From assembly GCA_002424605.1 (NCBI GenBank), contig DIKQ01000002.1, positions 35,927 to 99,926 of the forward strand: a stretch of 64,000 bases of DNA. The letters are read 5' to 3'. Of this stretch, positions 34,201 to 43,449 are shown piece by piece; position 1 is the stretch's first letter; every line of letters begins with the position of its first letter. Source of the stretch: Cloacimonetes bacterium UBA5614. GTDB taxonomy: Bacteria > Cloacimonadota > Cloacimonadia > Cloacimonadales > Cloacimonadaceae. A model generated the notes under the pieces. That model made no database searches, was not told the DNA's origin, and saw only the letters and a program-made list of their open reading frames with translations. Made by a program: the position numbers and the translations under genes.

Positions 34201-36831
34201 ATGAAAAGAATAGCCCTGCTGTTGCTTGTCTTGTCATCTTGTGCAATAATGTTTTCAAACGTTTCAACCCCAATCAGGGGAACCCATAATCCGGTTTTAA
34301 TGCCTCAAAGTGCATCCGCTGAACGTGACCTGGTCCGCAATGCGCCGAACTGGAGTTTCAGCCGCACACCCACCAATGTGATGGAATCCTGGTTTGACTA
34401 TATGCCCGGCAGCTACAACGGCCTGCCGATGCAGATTGTTCCGGACAACTACGGCGGCGGCTATTTTATGATATTTCATGCCAAAAGCACTTCCGCAGCC
34501 ACCCGCAAGGTTTATTATGCCAAAATTGCTTCCGGCGGAACTGTGGAAGGCACTGCTGCCATTACCACCAGCACAAACATTGAGGGCTATCCCGCCATGG
34601 ACCTTGACACAGAATCCGGCAAACCGTTGTATTCGTGGCATAGTAATGTGGATGCCGATACCCAAAGCGAAATTGTCCTGACCTGGGACAAGCTGACCGG
34701 CGGCACTCTCGGCACTTTTTCACCGGTCGGCATAGCCATTAACAACCCGATTACCTATCCGGCACCCTACAGTACGACCGACAACGTGTTTTACTGGCCG
34801 GAAGCTCAAATCGGCCCCTCGCCCACAGCAGGGATGCGCAGGATATACCTGATGGGGCGCAACAACATTACACACGCCGGCACAGGCAATACCGTTGAGA
34901 ACGTTTACATCGCCTATGCGGATTTTGATACGGCAATTCTGGAGGCAGGCACAGCCCTGACCTGGAGCTATACTTCCATCCCTGATCTGGATACCTGGAA
35001 CCACGATACCGCAACCTGGCGGCGACCCTATGTTGCGCTCCGGGTAGGCACAGACGGACGTATCTTTGTCATGGGATACCACACTTCAGTGACAGGCGGA
35101 CAGCTTTTGGACGAAGCGGATTTGGACGTCTTTGTATGTGACAATTACGGAGCCGGAGCCTGGCAGCGTTATTCCGTTTCCAGCAAGATTCCCAGCTGGA
35201 ACCCACCCACCAGCAACGGGCAGGGCCCGGGATATTTTACGGGTATCACAGACGAAAATGTCTATTGGCGGATAACGGATTCAGGGCATATGAATACAGT
35301 CCTGGACAGCGACGGAATGCTGCACTTCAGCGGTTTCTGGAACCTGATGACACTATCCGGGACAACCCAAACTGCTCTGTCCGGACTGAACACCGTCAAG
35401 GAAGCGATATTTGATACAGACACATTTGATTTTACCATCCGCGAGGTTTATCCTATAGCCGGATTGGCTACTGACAACCTGGTCTGGCAACCCTGGGATG
35501 AGGATGCAGACGGTGAAGTGGATGCCTATAACCCCACCACCGGCGACCCCATCCTTAAAACAGACTGGAATTATCCCTACTGGAGCGCAACGGTTCACAA
35601 TAACGCCATGGGCTATCAATACAACAATTTCAAGCTGACAGAACCCAATGCAGATGGCTGGATGGCTTGCGTGTGGCAAAACAGCAACCGGGCGCGTGCA
35701 TACAATTTCCACAGCATCGGTCAGTTCCAACCCTATGCCAACGTTCCGGAAATCTACATCGCTGTCTCGGATGACAACGGAGTCAACTGGTCTGAACCGA
35801 TAGTCATAAACTCGGTGGAAGTGGCTCAGTTCGCCAGCAATATCCCGATGTATGTGTATCCGGCAGACAAGATTAAAAATATGGGCATGGTCAACGGACA
35901 CCCGACCGGCAGATTGGCCCTGATGTATTATCACGACAACACCTGGGGCAGCTATAACGTAACCCCTGCCATAGGCGCAAACGACGGCGGTTTTGTCCGC
36001 TTTATGTCCATAGACATTGATATGGGAAGCCTGGTATCCAGCGGAATCAACGGCACCGTAAGAAGAGCGGATAACCAACAGACAATAATCAATGCTACAA
36101 TTACCGCGGGAGAGGAAACGACTGCAACCAATGAAAACGGCACATACAGCATGGGACTTTTGCCCGGGGTGTATAGCGTTACCGCCAGCGCCACCGGCTA
36201 TGCCGCAGAAACCATTACCAACGTAAACATCACTCCCAACCTGAACCTGACGCTGGACTTCAACCTCTATCCGGCTGTTTCTGTGTTTGGCAATGTGAGG
36301 AGCCTGAATCCGCCTGCCCTGCTGGAAGGAGCCATAGTATCACTGACAGGCGCGACCACGTATGAAGCTGTAACCAATAACCTGGGTAATTTCACCATTC
36401 CGGGGGTCAGGATAAACCAGACATACCTTTATGTGGTACTAATGGATGGTTATCAGATGGCGACGGGTGTCATTCAGGTGCTGACCGTTAACTTCAACAT
36501 GGGTGTGATAATCCTGCAGCCGGTGTCAAACGATGATGATGTGGCAGCTCTTTATACCGATAATCTACTGGGAGCAGCCCCCAATCCTTTCAGGGACATC
36601 ACCTGCCTTACTTATACCCTGGAAAAGGCAGCGCCAGTTCAAATGGAAATCTATAACGTACGCGGACAACTGATAAATACAATAGCCATAAACGATAATG
36701 CCAAAGGACTGAATACCGCGGTTTGGGACGGCAGAGACAGCCAGGGCAGAAAATCCGCTGCGGGAGTATATTTCTGCCGGATGAAGACACCCGGCTACTC
36801 CGGAACACAGAAGGTCATGCTATTGAAGTAG
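34201..36831 (+). CDS. Secreted protein with BNR, carboxypeptidase-regulatory and sorting domains
   Basis: ATG 34201 has GGAGGAG just upstream and gives a signal peptide (MKRIALLLLVLSSCAIMFS). The 876 residues include a beta-rich N-terminal region with an Asp-box (SDDNGVNWSEP, sialidase/BNR type). Two carboxypeptidase-regulatory-like repeats follow (GINGTVRRADNQQTIINATITAG... and SVFGNVRSLNPPALLEGAIVSLTG...). The C-terminus is a FlgD/T9SS-type sorting module (APNPFRDITCLTYTLEKAAPVQMEIYNVRGQLI ... WDGRDSQGRKSAAGVYFCRM). It is likely surface-anchored or released by a type IX-like route. Confidence 0.85.
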   Translation: MKRIALLLLVLSSCAIMFSNVSTPIRGTHNPVLMPQSASAERDLVRNAPNWSFSRTPTNVMESWFDYMPGSYNGLPMQIVPDNYGGGYFMIFHAKSTSAATRKVYYAKIASGGTVEGTAAITTSTNIEGYPAMDLDTESGKPLYSWHSNVDADTQSEIVLTWDKLTGGTLGTFSPVGIAINNPITYPAPYSTTDNVFYWPEAQIGPSPTAGMRRIYLMGRNNITHAGTGNTVENVYIAYADFDTAILEAGTALTWSYTSIPDLDTWNHDTATWRRPYVALRVGTDGRIFVMGYHTSVTGGQLLDEADLDVFVCDNYGAGAWQRYSVSSKIPSWNPPTSNGQGPGYFTGITDENVYWRITDSGHMNTVLDSDGMLHFSGFWNLMTLSGTTQTALSGLNTVKEAIFDTDTFDFTIREVYPIAGLATDNLVWQPWDEDADGEVDAYNPTTGDPILKTDWNYPYWSATVHNNAMGYQYNNFKLTEPNADGWMACVWQNSNRARAYNFHSIGQFQPYANVPEIYIAVSDDNGVNWSEPIVINSVEVAQFASNIPMYVYPADKIKNMGMVNGHPTGRLALMYYHDNTWGSYNVTPAIGANDGGFVRFMSIDIDMGSLVSSGINGTVRRADNQQTIINATITAGEETTATNENGTYSMGLLPGVYSVTASATGYAAETITNVNITPNLNLTLDFNLYPAVSVFGNVRSLNPPALLEGAIVSLTGATTYEAVTNNLGNFTIPGVRINQTYLYVVLMDGYQMATGVIQVLTVNFNMGVIILQPVSNDDDVAALYTDNLLGAAPNPFRDITCLTYTLEKAAPVQMEIYNVRGQLINTIAINDNAKGLNTAVWDGRDSQGRKSAAGVYFCRMKTPGYSGTQKVMLLK

Positions 36832-36871
36832 CCGGAGATAATAAATACTGACTGCTATATTTAACGGTCTG

Positions 36872-37294
36872 CTAATTGATTAGCTGAAGGAATTCGTCTA
36901 TTCTTTCTTCTATCATGTCCTTGACGGCAACAGTCTGCATGAACTTTTCCTCGTAACTTCCTTCAAAAGATGAAGGATCGGGAAAACTCCAGTGGAGGTA
37001 CTTAACTGCTCCGGGAAAAATGGGGCAGCGTTCTCCGCTGGCAGCGTCACAGACAGTGATTACATAATGGAAGCTGGCGCCTTTTCTGAATAAATCAAAC
37101 ACGTTTTTGGTTTCTTTGCCGGAAATGTCTATACCCAGGGTGGATAAGACGTCAACGACTATCGGATTCAGCTTTCCAGGCTCCAGTCCGGCGCTTTCCA
37201 CATGGATGGGACCATTAGATTTCTTCCGAAGCAGCTCTTCTGCAATCTGGCTGCGGGCAGAATTATGAACACAGACGAACAAAACTCTTAGCAT
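36872..37294 (-). CDS. arsC: Thioredoxin-coupled arsenate reductase
   Basis: 140 residues of the low-molecular-weight phosphatase fold with P-loop CVHNSAR (C8...R14). The two further cysteines of the thioredoxin-coupled arsenate reductases, C82 and C90 (VCDAASGERCP), are spaced as in the Staphylococcus aureus enzyme. It reduces arsenate to arsenite. It overlaps phoU by one base and is the last gene of the pst operon. This makes sense because arsenate enters through phosphate transporters. No arsenite exporter gene is seen nearby. Confidence 0.9.
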   Translation of the reverse strand: MLRVLFVCVHNSARSQIAEELLRKKSNGPIHVESAGLEPGKLNPIVVDVLSTLGIDISGKETKNVFDLFRKGASFHYVITVCDAASGERCPIFPGAVKYLHWSFPDPSSFEGSYEEKFMQTVAVKDMIEERIDEFLQLIN

Positions 37295-37959
37295 CAGTTC
37301 TCCCTGTCAGTGTTCTCAAGCTGATGTTTGATTACCCTGCCCTGGACAAGATAAACGGTGTTTTCACCAATGTTTGTGCTCAAATCACCGATGCGTTCCA
37401 GGTTTTTGGTAATCCGCAGCAGGTGCAGGTAGTATTCAATCTGGAGGGGATTTTCTTTGATGAGAACTATCAGCTGGTTTGTTATGCGTCGGTTGTAGCT
37501 ATCCACGATTTCATCCTGACGGCAAACCAGGCGTGCGTTTTCCACATCTTCATTGGTGTAGGCGGCAATACTCTGGTGCAGCATTTTCAGCGTGACATCC
37601 ATCATGCTGGACAGCTCCGGAATATCGGCATTGTGAGGATTGCCTGCAACGATATTGACGCTTTCGGCAATGTTGACCGCCTGGTCGCCCAGCCTTTCCA
37701 GGTCGTTGTTTATCTTATAAATCATCAGGATTATACGCAGGTCCTTAGCTTCGGGATGATGCCTTGCCATAAGGACGATACAATCGTCTTCGATTTCCAT
37801 CTCCAGGCGGTTTACCCTCTGCTCGTATTCCATCACTTCATTATATTTGTTGTTGCCTGTTTCAATACCTTCAAATGAATAAGCCACCATCTTCTCAACC
37901 AGGGCAGCCATCTCCAGTATCTTCTTCTTTAGTTCTGTTACTTTTTCTGTAAGCATCAT
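37294..37959 (-). CDS. phoU: Phosphate transport system regulatory protein PhoU
   Basis: The 221-residue all-helical protein has two PhoU repeats. Each contains the metal-binding E/DxxxD motif, seen as NNDLERLGDQAVNIAE and TKNLERIGDLSTNIGENTVY. It links PstB status to the PhoR kinase. It starts 6 bp after pstB in the minus-strand operon. Confidence 0.95.
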   Translation of the reverse strand: MMLTEKVTELKKKILEMAALVEKMVAYSFEGIETGNNKYNEVMEYEQRVNRLEMEIEDDCIVLMARHHPEAKDLRIILMIYKINNDLERLGDQAVNIAESVNIVAGNPHNADIPELSSMMDVTLKMLHQSIAAYTNEDVENARLVCRQDEIVDSYNRRITNQLIVLIKENPLQIEYYLHLLRITKNLERIGDLSTNIGENTVYLVQGRVIKHQLENTDREN

Positions 37960-37965
37960 TTCTCC

Positions 37966-38724
37966 TTATCCAAATACACCGGTCAGGTAGGCTTCGGTTC
38001 TCTTGTCCTGTGGTACAGTAAATACCTTGTTGGTCTCACCGAATTCCACCAGTTCGCCCAAATACATGAAAGCAATGTAGTCAGAAATACGTCCGGCTTG
38101 GGCAATGTTATGTGTGACTATAAGAATTGTCACCATGTTTTTTAGTTCAAGGCAGAGTTCTTCAATTTTAGAGGTAGATTGCGGGTCAAGAGCTGAGGTC
38201 GGTTCGTCCAGCAGAAGGACTTCAGGGTTGTTTGCCAGAGCTCTGGCGATGCAGAGTCTCTGCTGCTGCCCACCTGAAAGCGACATGGCCGATTCGTTTA
38301 GACGGTCCTTGACCTCATCCCAAAGCCAGGCGTCCCGCAGGCTTTTTTCCACACGATCCTCGATTTGAGACCGGTTGAACTTTCCCTGGACCGCCATTCC
38401 GAAAGCGACGTTGTTGAAAATGCTCTTGGGGAAGGGATTGGGTTTTTGGAACACCATGCCCACTCTGGTGCGGAGATTGGTCACGTCAGCTTTTGAGCGA
38501 TAAATATCCTCACCATCCAGCAGAACTTTGCCTGAGATGCGAGTTTCATCAATCAGGTCATTCATACGGTTAAAGGTTCTGAGCAAAGTAGATTTACCGC
38601 AGCCGCTGGGACCAATCATAGCAGTTATTTTCTTTTCCGTTACGCCCATGCTGACATCGTGTAAAACGTGATTGTTTCCGAACCAAAGATTGAGTTTTAG
38701 GGTTTGAATCTGATTTGTTACCAT
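37966..38724 (-). CDS. pstB: Phosphate ABC transporter ATP-binding protein
   Basis: 252-residue ABC ATPase: Walker A GPSGCGKST, Q-loop in VGMVFQKPNPFPKSI (PstB-specific), signature LSGGQQQRLCIARALA, Walker B VLLLDEPTSALDP and the switch His in VTHN. It overlaps pstA by 7 nt. Confidence 0.97.
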   Translation of the reverse strand: MVTNQIQTLKLNLWFGNNHVLHDVSMGVTEKKITAMIGPSGCGKSTLLRTFNRMNDLIDETRISGKVLLDGEDIYRSKADVTNLRTRVGMVFQKPNPFPKSIFNNVAFGMAVQGKFNRSQIEDRVEKSLRDAWLWDEVKDRLNESAMSLSGGQQQRLCIARALANNPEVLLLDEPTSALDPQSTSKIEELCLELKNMVTILIVTHNIAQAGRISDYIAFMYLGELVEFGETNKVFTVPQDKRTEAYLTGVFG

Positions 38725-39572
38725 TTTCTTTTCTTCCTGATGCGATATCTGATTATGATAGCTGTAGCGCTGATGCTGAGCACCAGCATTAGAAGCACCA
38801 CAGCTGTTCCGTAAGCAATAGGAACCTGTGATTCTGCCTTGGTTCCTTCGGTCATCAATGCATAAATATGATAGGGCAAAGCCATTACTTCATCAAAGAT
38901 GCCGTTTGGTAAACGGCGTGAGTAGAAGGTGGCTGCCGTGAACATAATGGGAGCTGTCTCTCCGGCGACTCTGCCGATACTGATAATTGTGCCTGTAAGG
39001 ATATTGGGAAGGGCTGTCGGGATGAGAACCCGCATGATGGTCTGGCGCTTTGTAGCTCCCAAGGCCAGCGATGCATCGCGAAAATCAACCGGGACGCTTT
39101 TCAGGGCTTCCTCTGATGCGTTGATAATCATCGGCAAAGCCAGAACTGCAAGAGTTAGTGCTCCGGCGATTATGGAAACGTCAAAACGGAGCATATTCAC
39201 AAACAATGCCATTCCAAACAGACCGTAAATTATTGATGGAACGCCTGCCAAAGTGTTGATGGAGATGCGGATAATCCTGACCAGCCAGGCAGGTTTGCCA
39301 TATGCATTCAGCCAGATAGCTGTCATTATTCCCAGTGGGAAAGCAATTCCTATGGATGTTACTGTCAGCCAAAAGGTGCCGACCAATGCAGGGTATATCC
39401 CTCCAGCGGTCATAGAGTTCTTAGGGGGTGTTGTCAGAAACTGCCAACTGATTACACTCAGTCCTTTGGAAAAAATCCTGAACAGGAATGCAATGAGAAA
39501 AAGAGCGGTAACTGCCAGGCATAGCCTTAGCAGATTTATTCCTATATGGCTTTTAAGCCGTCTGTATGTCAT
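38718..39572 (-). CDS. pstA: Phosphate ABC transporter permease PstA
   Basis: 284 residues with six membrane segments and the permease EAA-type loop DASLALGATKRQTIMRVLIPTALPNILTGTIISIGRVAGETAPIMF, typical of PstA. It forms the inner-membrane channel with PstC. It overlaps pstC by 4 nt. Confidence 0.96.
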   Translation of the reverse strand: MTYRRLKSHIGINLLRLCLAVTALFLIAFLFRIFSKGLSVISWQFLTTPPKNSMTAGGIYPALVGTFWLTVTSIGIAFPLGIMTAIWLNAYGKPAWLVRIIRISINTLAGVPSIIYGLFGMALFVNMLRFDVSIIAGALTLAVLALPMIINASEEALKSVPVDFRDASLALGATKRQTIMRVLIPTALPNILTGTIISIGRVAGETAPIMFTAATFYSRRLPNGIFDEVMALPYHIYALMTEGTKAESQVPIAYGTAVVLLMLVLSISATAIIIRYRIRKKRKW

Positions 39573-40438
39573 CGCGCGCTCCTTTTCAGGAAGACGATTT
39601 CAGTGAAGATATTGGTGGCAAAGGTTATCAAAAAAAGCACTATGGCTATGGCAAAGAGCGATTGATAATGCAGGTCTCCCACGACCGTTTCTCCCATTTC
39701 TGCGGCAATGGCACTGGTCATTGGCCGGGTAGAATGGAATATGCTTGAGGGGATTTTTGCAGAACCGCCAGCCACCATCAGAACTACCATGGTTTCGCCT
39801 ATTGCTCTGCCAAAACCTATCAGGGTGCTGCCGATGATTCCTCTTTTAGCTGCAGGGACTACCACCCTGACTATAGTCTCCCACTTTGTCGCTCCAAGGG
39901 CAAGGGATGATTCTCTCAACGCTTTGGGAACAGTACTTAGTGCGTCTTCAGACATACTGGCAATGATTGGGATGACCATTATGCCCAATATGATTGAAGA
40001 AGTAAAGACATTCAATCCCGTTGGCAGATTGAACCATTGCCTCACAGCCGGAGCAAGGAAAGCCATGCCGAACAGCCCATATATGACAGAGGGTATAGCT
40101 GCCAATAGCTCAATAATGGGTTTGGCTATTTCGCGCATGCGAGGGCTGGCAACCTCTGAAATGTAAACAGCAGAGCCAAGTCCCAGGGGAAGGGCAACCA
40201 CGAGAGCTCCCAATGTTACATAGACAGAGCCAATGATAAGAGTCCAGATACCAAATTCCGGTATCTCATGGGTTGGATACCAGGCGCTGCCAAAGATGAA
40301 GTCCTGAAGCTTCACCACCTTTAGTATGGGAAGCCCTTCCCGGAATATGCTATAGATGATTCCAAACAGGAAGATGATTACGAACAGGGAAGCTGTGTAG
40401 GTCAGTGCTTTGAAGAGCTTTTCTTTATATGTATTCAT
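39569..40438 (-). CDS. pstC: Phosphate ABC transporter permease PstC
   Basis: The start at 40438 (MNTYKEKLF) has AAGGAA about 6 nt upstream; a longer in-frame start would read through the intergenic hairpin. 289 residues, six membrane segments, and the EAA loop ESSLALGATKWETIVRVVVPAAKRGIIGSTLIGFGRAIGETMVV. It pairs with PstA. A 109-nt gap with a stable stem-loop separates it from pstS. Confidence 0.95.
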   Translation of the reverse strand: MNTYKEKLFKALTYTASLFVIIFLFGIIYSIFREGLPILKVVKLQDFIFGSAWYPTHEIPEFGIWTLIIGSVYVTLGALVVALPLGLGSAVYISEVASPRMREIAKPIIELLAAIPSVIYGLFGMAFLAPAVRQWFNLPTGLNVFTSSIILGIMVIPIIASMSEDALSTVPKALRESSLALGATKWETIVRVVVPAAKRGIIGSTLIGFGRAIGETMVVLMVAGGSAKIPSSIFHSTRPMTSAIAAEMGETVVGDLHYQSLFAIAIVLFLITFATNIFTEIVFLKRSAR

Positions 40439-40475
40439 TGGTTCCTTTTTGTTTTTTTCTATTATTAACGCTTTG

Positions 40476-40501
40476 GTGGGGCGGCTCTGCAACCGCCCCA
40501 C
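40476..40501 (-). promoter_or_regulatory. Intercistronic stem-loop between pstS and pstC
   Basis: GTGGGGCGG pairs perfectly with CCGCCCCAC around an 8-nt loop. No T tract follows on the minus strand, so it is not an ordinary terminator. Its place directly after pstS suits an mRNA-stabilising or partial-termination element that keeps the binding protein in excess over the permeases. Confidence 0.6.
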
Positions 40502-40547
40502 ACTCAACTTAGGCTCACAGGGAGGTATGAGTTATTGATGAGATTAT

Positions 40548-41363
40548 CTATTTAACTGAGATGAAACCCTGGTCTTCCACAAGCTTCTGTCCCTTATCGG
40601 AAAAGATGAAGTTCAGGAATCTTGCTACGTCGCCGGTCGCTTTGCCATTGGTGTACATATACAATTTACGGGCAATCTTGTACTCACCGCTTTTGATGGT
40701 GGCAACTGTGGGCATCACATTTTCAACGGTTACTATCTTTGTTTTGTCGGTTACATAACCAAGTCCGATATAGGCGATAGCGCCGGGAGTGTCACCTACT
40801 GTTGTGGCACAAGCATTGTTGGATGCCAGCATCATAGCAGAATCGATAACCTTCGCACCACCCAGAACTTTTTCATTGAACACTTCAAAGGTTCCTGATG
40901 CCACGTCACGGGAGACGATAACGATGGGCATATTGGGTCCGCCCACCTGGTTCCAGTTGGAAATCTTACCGGTGTAGATATCTTTAATCTGTTTGATGGT
41001 CAGGTTTTTTACTGTATTTGTCTTATGCACAACCATAGTGATGCCGTCGTTGGCCACAGCATAACCGGTGGGATTGACGCCGGCAGATTTGGCAGTGGTG
41101 ATTTCTTTGGCTTTCATGGGACGGGATGAATTGGCAATGGTGCAGGTCTTGTTAATAAGAGCTGCTACACCCACACCGGAACCGCCGCCTCGGACCGAGA
41201 TATTGACGCTGTTCTTATCCATAAAGGCTTCTGCCGCTGCCTGGGCAATGGGAAGCACTGTGGTGGAACCGGTGATGGTTATCTGGTTTTTCTTCTGGGC
41301 CAGAAGAGGGCTTACCATAATCAGCACAAGGCTGAGAATCAAGATAATACTAATATTCTTCAT
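40548..41363 (-). CDS. pstS: Phosphate-binding periplasmic protein PstS
   Basis: ATG 41363 follows AGGAG and gives a signal peptide ending near LLA-QKK. 271 residues with ITITGSTTVLPIAQAAAEAF, VRGGGSGVGVAALINKTCTIANSSRPM and VVSRDVASGTFEVFNEKVLGG, which line the phosphate site of the PstS family. It is periplasmic (or membrane-tethered by its signal). It starts 17 bp after the porin gene and shares its promoter. Confidence 0.95.
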   Translation of the reverse strand: MKNISIILILSLVLIMVSPLLAQKKNQITITGSTTVLPIAQAAAEAFMDKNSVNISVRGGGSGVGVAALINKTCTIANSSRPMKAKEITTAKSAGVNPTGYAVANDGITMVVHKTNTVKNLTIKQIKDIYTGKISNWNQVGGPNMPIVIVSRDVASGTFEVFNEKVLGGAKVIDSAMMLASNNACATTVGDTPGAIAYIGLGYVTDKTKIVTVENVMPTVATIKSGEYKIARKLYMYTNGKATGDVARFLNFIFSDKGQKLVEDQGFISVK

Positions 41364-41380
41364 TTTAACTCCTGTAAAAA

Positions 41381-42502
41381 TTAGTTGGAAATGGTGCTTG
41401 AGAAGCGCCACTTGAGCTGAAGCATGATCTGGCTGCTGTCTTTAGCGCCGTCGGCATAAGCCGGGGCAGAGTCATCTTCGTTATATTTTTTCATCGTGTA
41501 ATTCAACTGCAGCTGCATGGCAGGCACATTGGCGGCATCGTGGAAGAAATTATAGTTTGCGCCGATTGTGGTGGCATTGAGCTTATAGAAGGAAGTGCTG
41601 GAAGGATTGTCTGTCTCATCCCAGATATCGTACCTGCCGATAAGCTGGACATTATGTCCCAGGATTGGCTGCAGGGATATGATGGGCATAATCATCAGAC
41701 CGGTAGCGGTGTAATCCTTGTTGGTATCGTTAGGGAATTTCCTGTCTTTGGATATGTATTCACCCCAGAGGTCAACTATGCTGTAATTCAAGCGGATGAC
41801 ACCATCCATCAGGTTCTGCTCTTCATAACCAGCTACAGGAGCATCGTCTGCCAGGGCTTTTTCGCGCTTGACGCTGTTCATCATATAAGAACCGCCGACT
41901 GTGACGCCGGGAATCGGGGTGAGGCGCAGGTTTGCCAGATAAGCAAAATCTGTGTTATCATTCAGAGCGGTGCCGAATTTCTTATAGCCTTCTCCGTTAT
42001 ATGCGCCCAGGGCATATTCGCCGTAACCGCCGGGAATGAACCCGTTCACTGTAAGGCCGTAGTCGGCGGAGTTGGCAACTTTATATTCATCTGTCGGGGC
42101 TTTGCCGATTAATGTATAGTTCCAGTCATAAATGGTGCCGAAATACACTTTTTGCAAACCGGCTGTCAATACCAGTTCAGGAATGGGGGTGAGTCTGCCA
42201 AAATCCACATAGGCATATTTCAGTTTCAGGCCGGCGCCATCAACTTCGGTATCAGTGGAAAACATATCTACTGTAAAACGAGCTTTGGTGTTTTCGGTGA
42301 AAGTGGTTTCCAGCCCGAAGTATCCTCTTTCCAGGGCGAAGAAGTTTTTGGATATCTTGTCTTTTCCGTCGGCGGCTTTAATCTGTTCGTTTGTCCAGCG
42401 TCCCCACATTTCTCCGCTTACTTTGGTGGGAAGGGCATTAATCAGGATTGGAGTGATAAGTAATACTGCCAATAACCATTTTGCATTGCTTTTTAGTGAC
42501 AT
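41381..42502 (-). CDS. Phosphate-starvation-inducible porin (OprP/OprO-like)
   Basis: The 373-residue protein has a signal peptide (to about NALP) and a porin-like body. ARFTVDMFSTDTEVDGAGLKLKYAYVDFGRL and LTAGLQKVYFGTIYDW match the phosphate-selective porin O/P family, with multiple amphipathic strands. It is the first gene of the pst operon and lies behind a Pho box, so it probably brings phosphate across the outer membrane under starvation. Confidence 0.85.
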   Translation of the reverse strand: MSLKSNAKWLLAVLLITPILINALPTKVSGEMWGRWTNEQIKAADGKDKISKNFFALERGYFGLETTFTENTKARFTVDMFSTDTEVDGAGLKLKYAYVDFGRLTPIPELVLTAGLQKVYFGTIYDWNYTLIGKAPTDEYKVANSADYGLTVNGFIPGGYGEYALGAYNGEGYKKFGTALNDNTDFAYLANLRLTPIPGVTVGGSYMMNSVKREKALADDAPVAGYEEQNLMDGVIRLNYSIVDLWGEYISKDRKFPNDTNKDYTATGLMIMPIISLQPILGHNVQLIGRYDIWDETDNPSSTSFYKLNATTIGANYNFFHDAANVPAMQLQLNYTMKKYNEDDSAPAYADGAKDSSQIMLQLKWRFSSTISN

Positions 42503-42548
42503 TTCAGTCTCCTTGGTTTTTATTTCCGAGTTGTATATACGTTACAAA

Positions 42549-42587
42549 TGTTAAGATTGTATAAAGCGATTGTTAAGATTGGGTTAA
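42549..42587 (-). promoter_or_regulatory. Pho box of the porin-pst operon
   Basis: Read on the minus strand, four TTAACA-like hexamers follow at exact 11-bp steps: TTAACC, TTAACA, TTTATA, TTAACA (plus-strand positions 42582, 42571, 42560 and 42549). This is the PhoP/PhoB direct-repeat arrangement (TTAACA with 5-bp spacers) known from Bacillus. It ends about 46 bp before the porin start. Confidence 0.8.
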
Positions 42588-42658
42588 ATTCCTGTAGCAA
42601 TGTAAAAAAGCCCTGAAATCCTTTGCTATCAATGCAGAAAGTGGTATGTTAAGAATAT

Positions 42659-42697
42659 TTAACCGGAAATTAACCTTTTTTACTTGTCAGATAAACA
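42659..42697 (+). promoter_or_regulatory. Pho box of the phoB-phoR-sigma operon
   Basis: The plus strand carries TTAACC at 42659 and 42670, a poorer hexamer (TACTTG) at 42681 and TAAACA at 42692, all at 11-bp steps. This is the same layout as the porin-side box but facing phoB, suggesting autoregulation. Confidence 0.65.
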
Positions 42698-42720
42698 ATT
42701 AACCATATGTTGTGTATCAT

Positions 42721-43449
42721 ATGAGTTACCTAGTTTATATCGTAGATGACGAGCCGGACATTCTGGAACTGGTGGAGCTAAACCTCACCAAGGCGGGATT
42801 TCTGACTGAGACTTTTGAAAGAGCCGAGTTAATGGTGCGCGCTCTTGCCAATAAGGTGCCGGATTTACTGGTGCTGGACCTGATGCTTCCGGATGCAGAC
42901 GGTATGGAAGTTTGCCGCAAGCTGCGCGAGCAGGACAAATACCGCAAGCTGCCGATAGTGATGCTCACGGCAAAAGTAGCCCTGGATGACAGGATTCAGG
43001 GATTGGACTATGGCGCGGATGACTATATCACCAAACCCTTCTCACCCCAGGAACTGGTAGCCCGCATCAAAGCTGTGCTGCGCAGGGCGGAGTGGGAAAC
43101 CTTTAACAAAGTACTGAACATCGATGCAGGGCTGCAGATTGACTTCAACAAGTTTGAGGTTTATGTGGACAATGCCAAAGCCGACCTTACCCTGACCGAG
43201 TTCAAGATTCTGCAACTGCTCACCAAGCGTCCCGGGTGGGTCTATAACCGTCAGCAGATACTGGATTTCCTCTGGGGCAACGATAAGATTGTAATAGACA
43301 GGACCGTGGATGTGCATGTGAAGCATCTGCGTGCAAAGCTGGGCAGGTTTGCCGGCTTTATCCGCAACCTGCGCGGCGTGGGCTACAAGTTTGAGCCGGA
43401 TGCTGATAATAAACCAAAAGAGAATATGGACAGCCATGATAAACAATAA
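42721..43449 (+). CDS. phoB: Phosphate regulon response regulator PhoB
   Basis: OmpR/PhoB family: receiver with D9/D10 and phospho-acceptor D53 (LLVLDLMLPDADG), the switch Lys in DDYITKPF, and a winged-helix DNA-binding domain (LTLTEFKILQLLTKRPGWVYNRQQILDFLWG...RTVDVHVKHLRAKLG). I chose ATG 42721; an in-frame GTG at 42712 is possible and no clear ribosome-binding site separates them. The pst context and divergent Pho boxes support PhoB rather than another OmpR-type regulator. Confidence 0.92.
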   Translation: MSYLVYIVDDEPDILELVELNLTKAGFLTETFERAELMVRALANKVPDLLVLDLMLPDADGMEVCRKLREQDKYRKLPIVMLTAKVALDDRIQGLDYGADDYITKPFSPQELVARIKAVLRRAEWETFNKVLNIDAGLQIDFNKFEVYVDNAKADLTLTEFKILQLLTKRPGWVYNRQQILDFLWGNDKIVIDRTVDVHVKHLRAKLGRFAGFIRNLRGVGYKFEPDADNKPKENMDSHDKQ

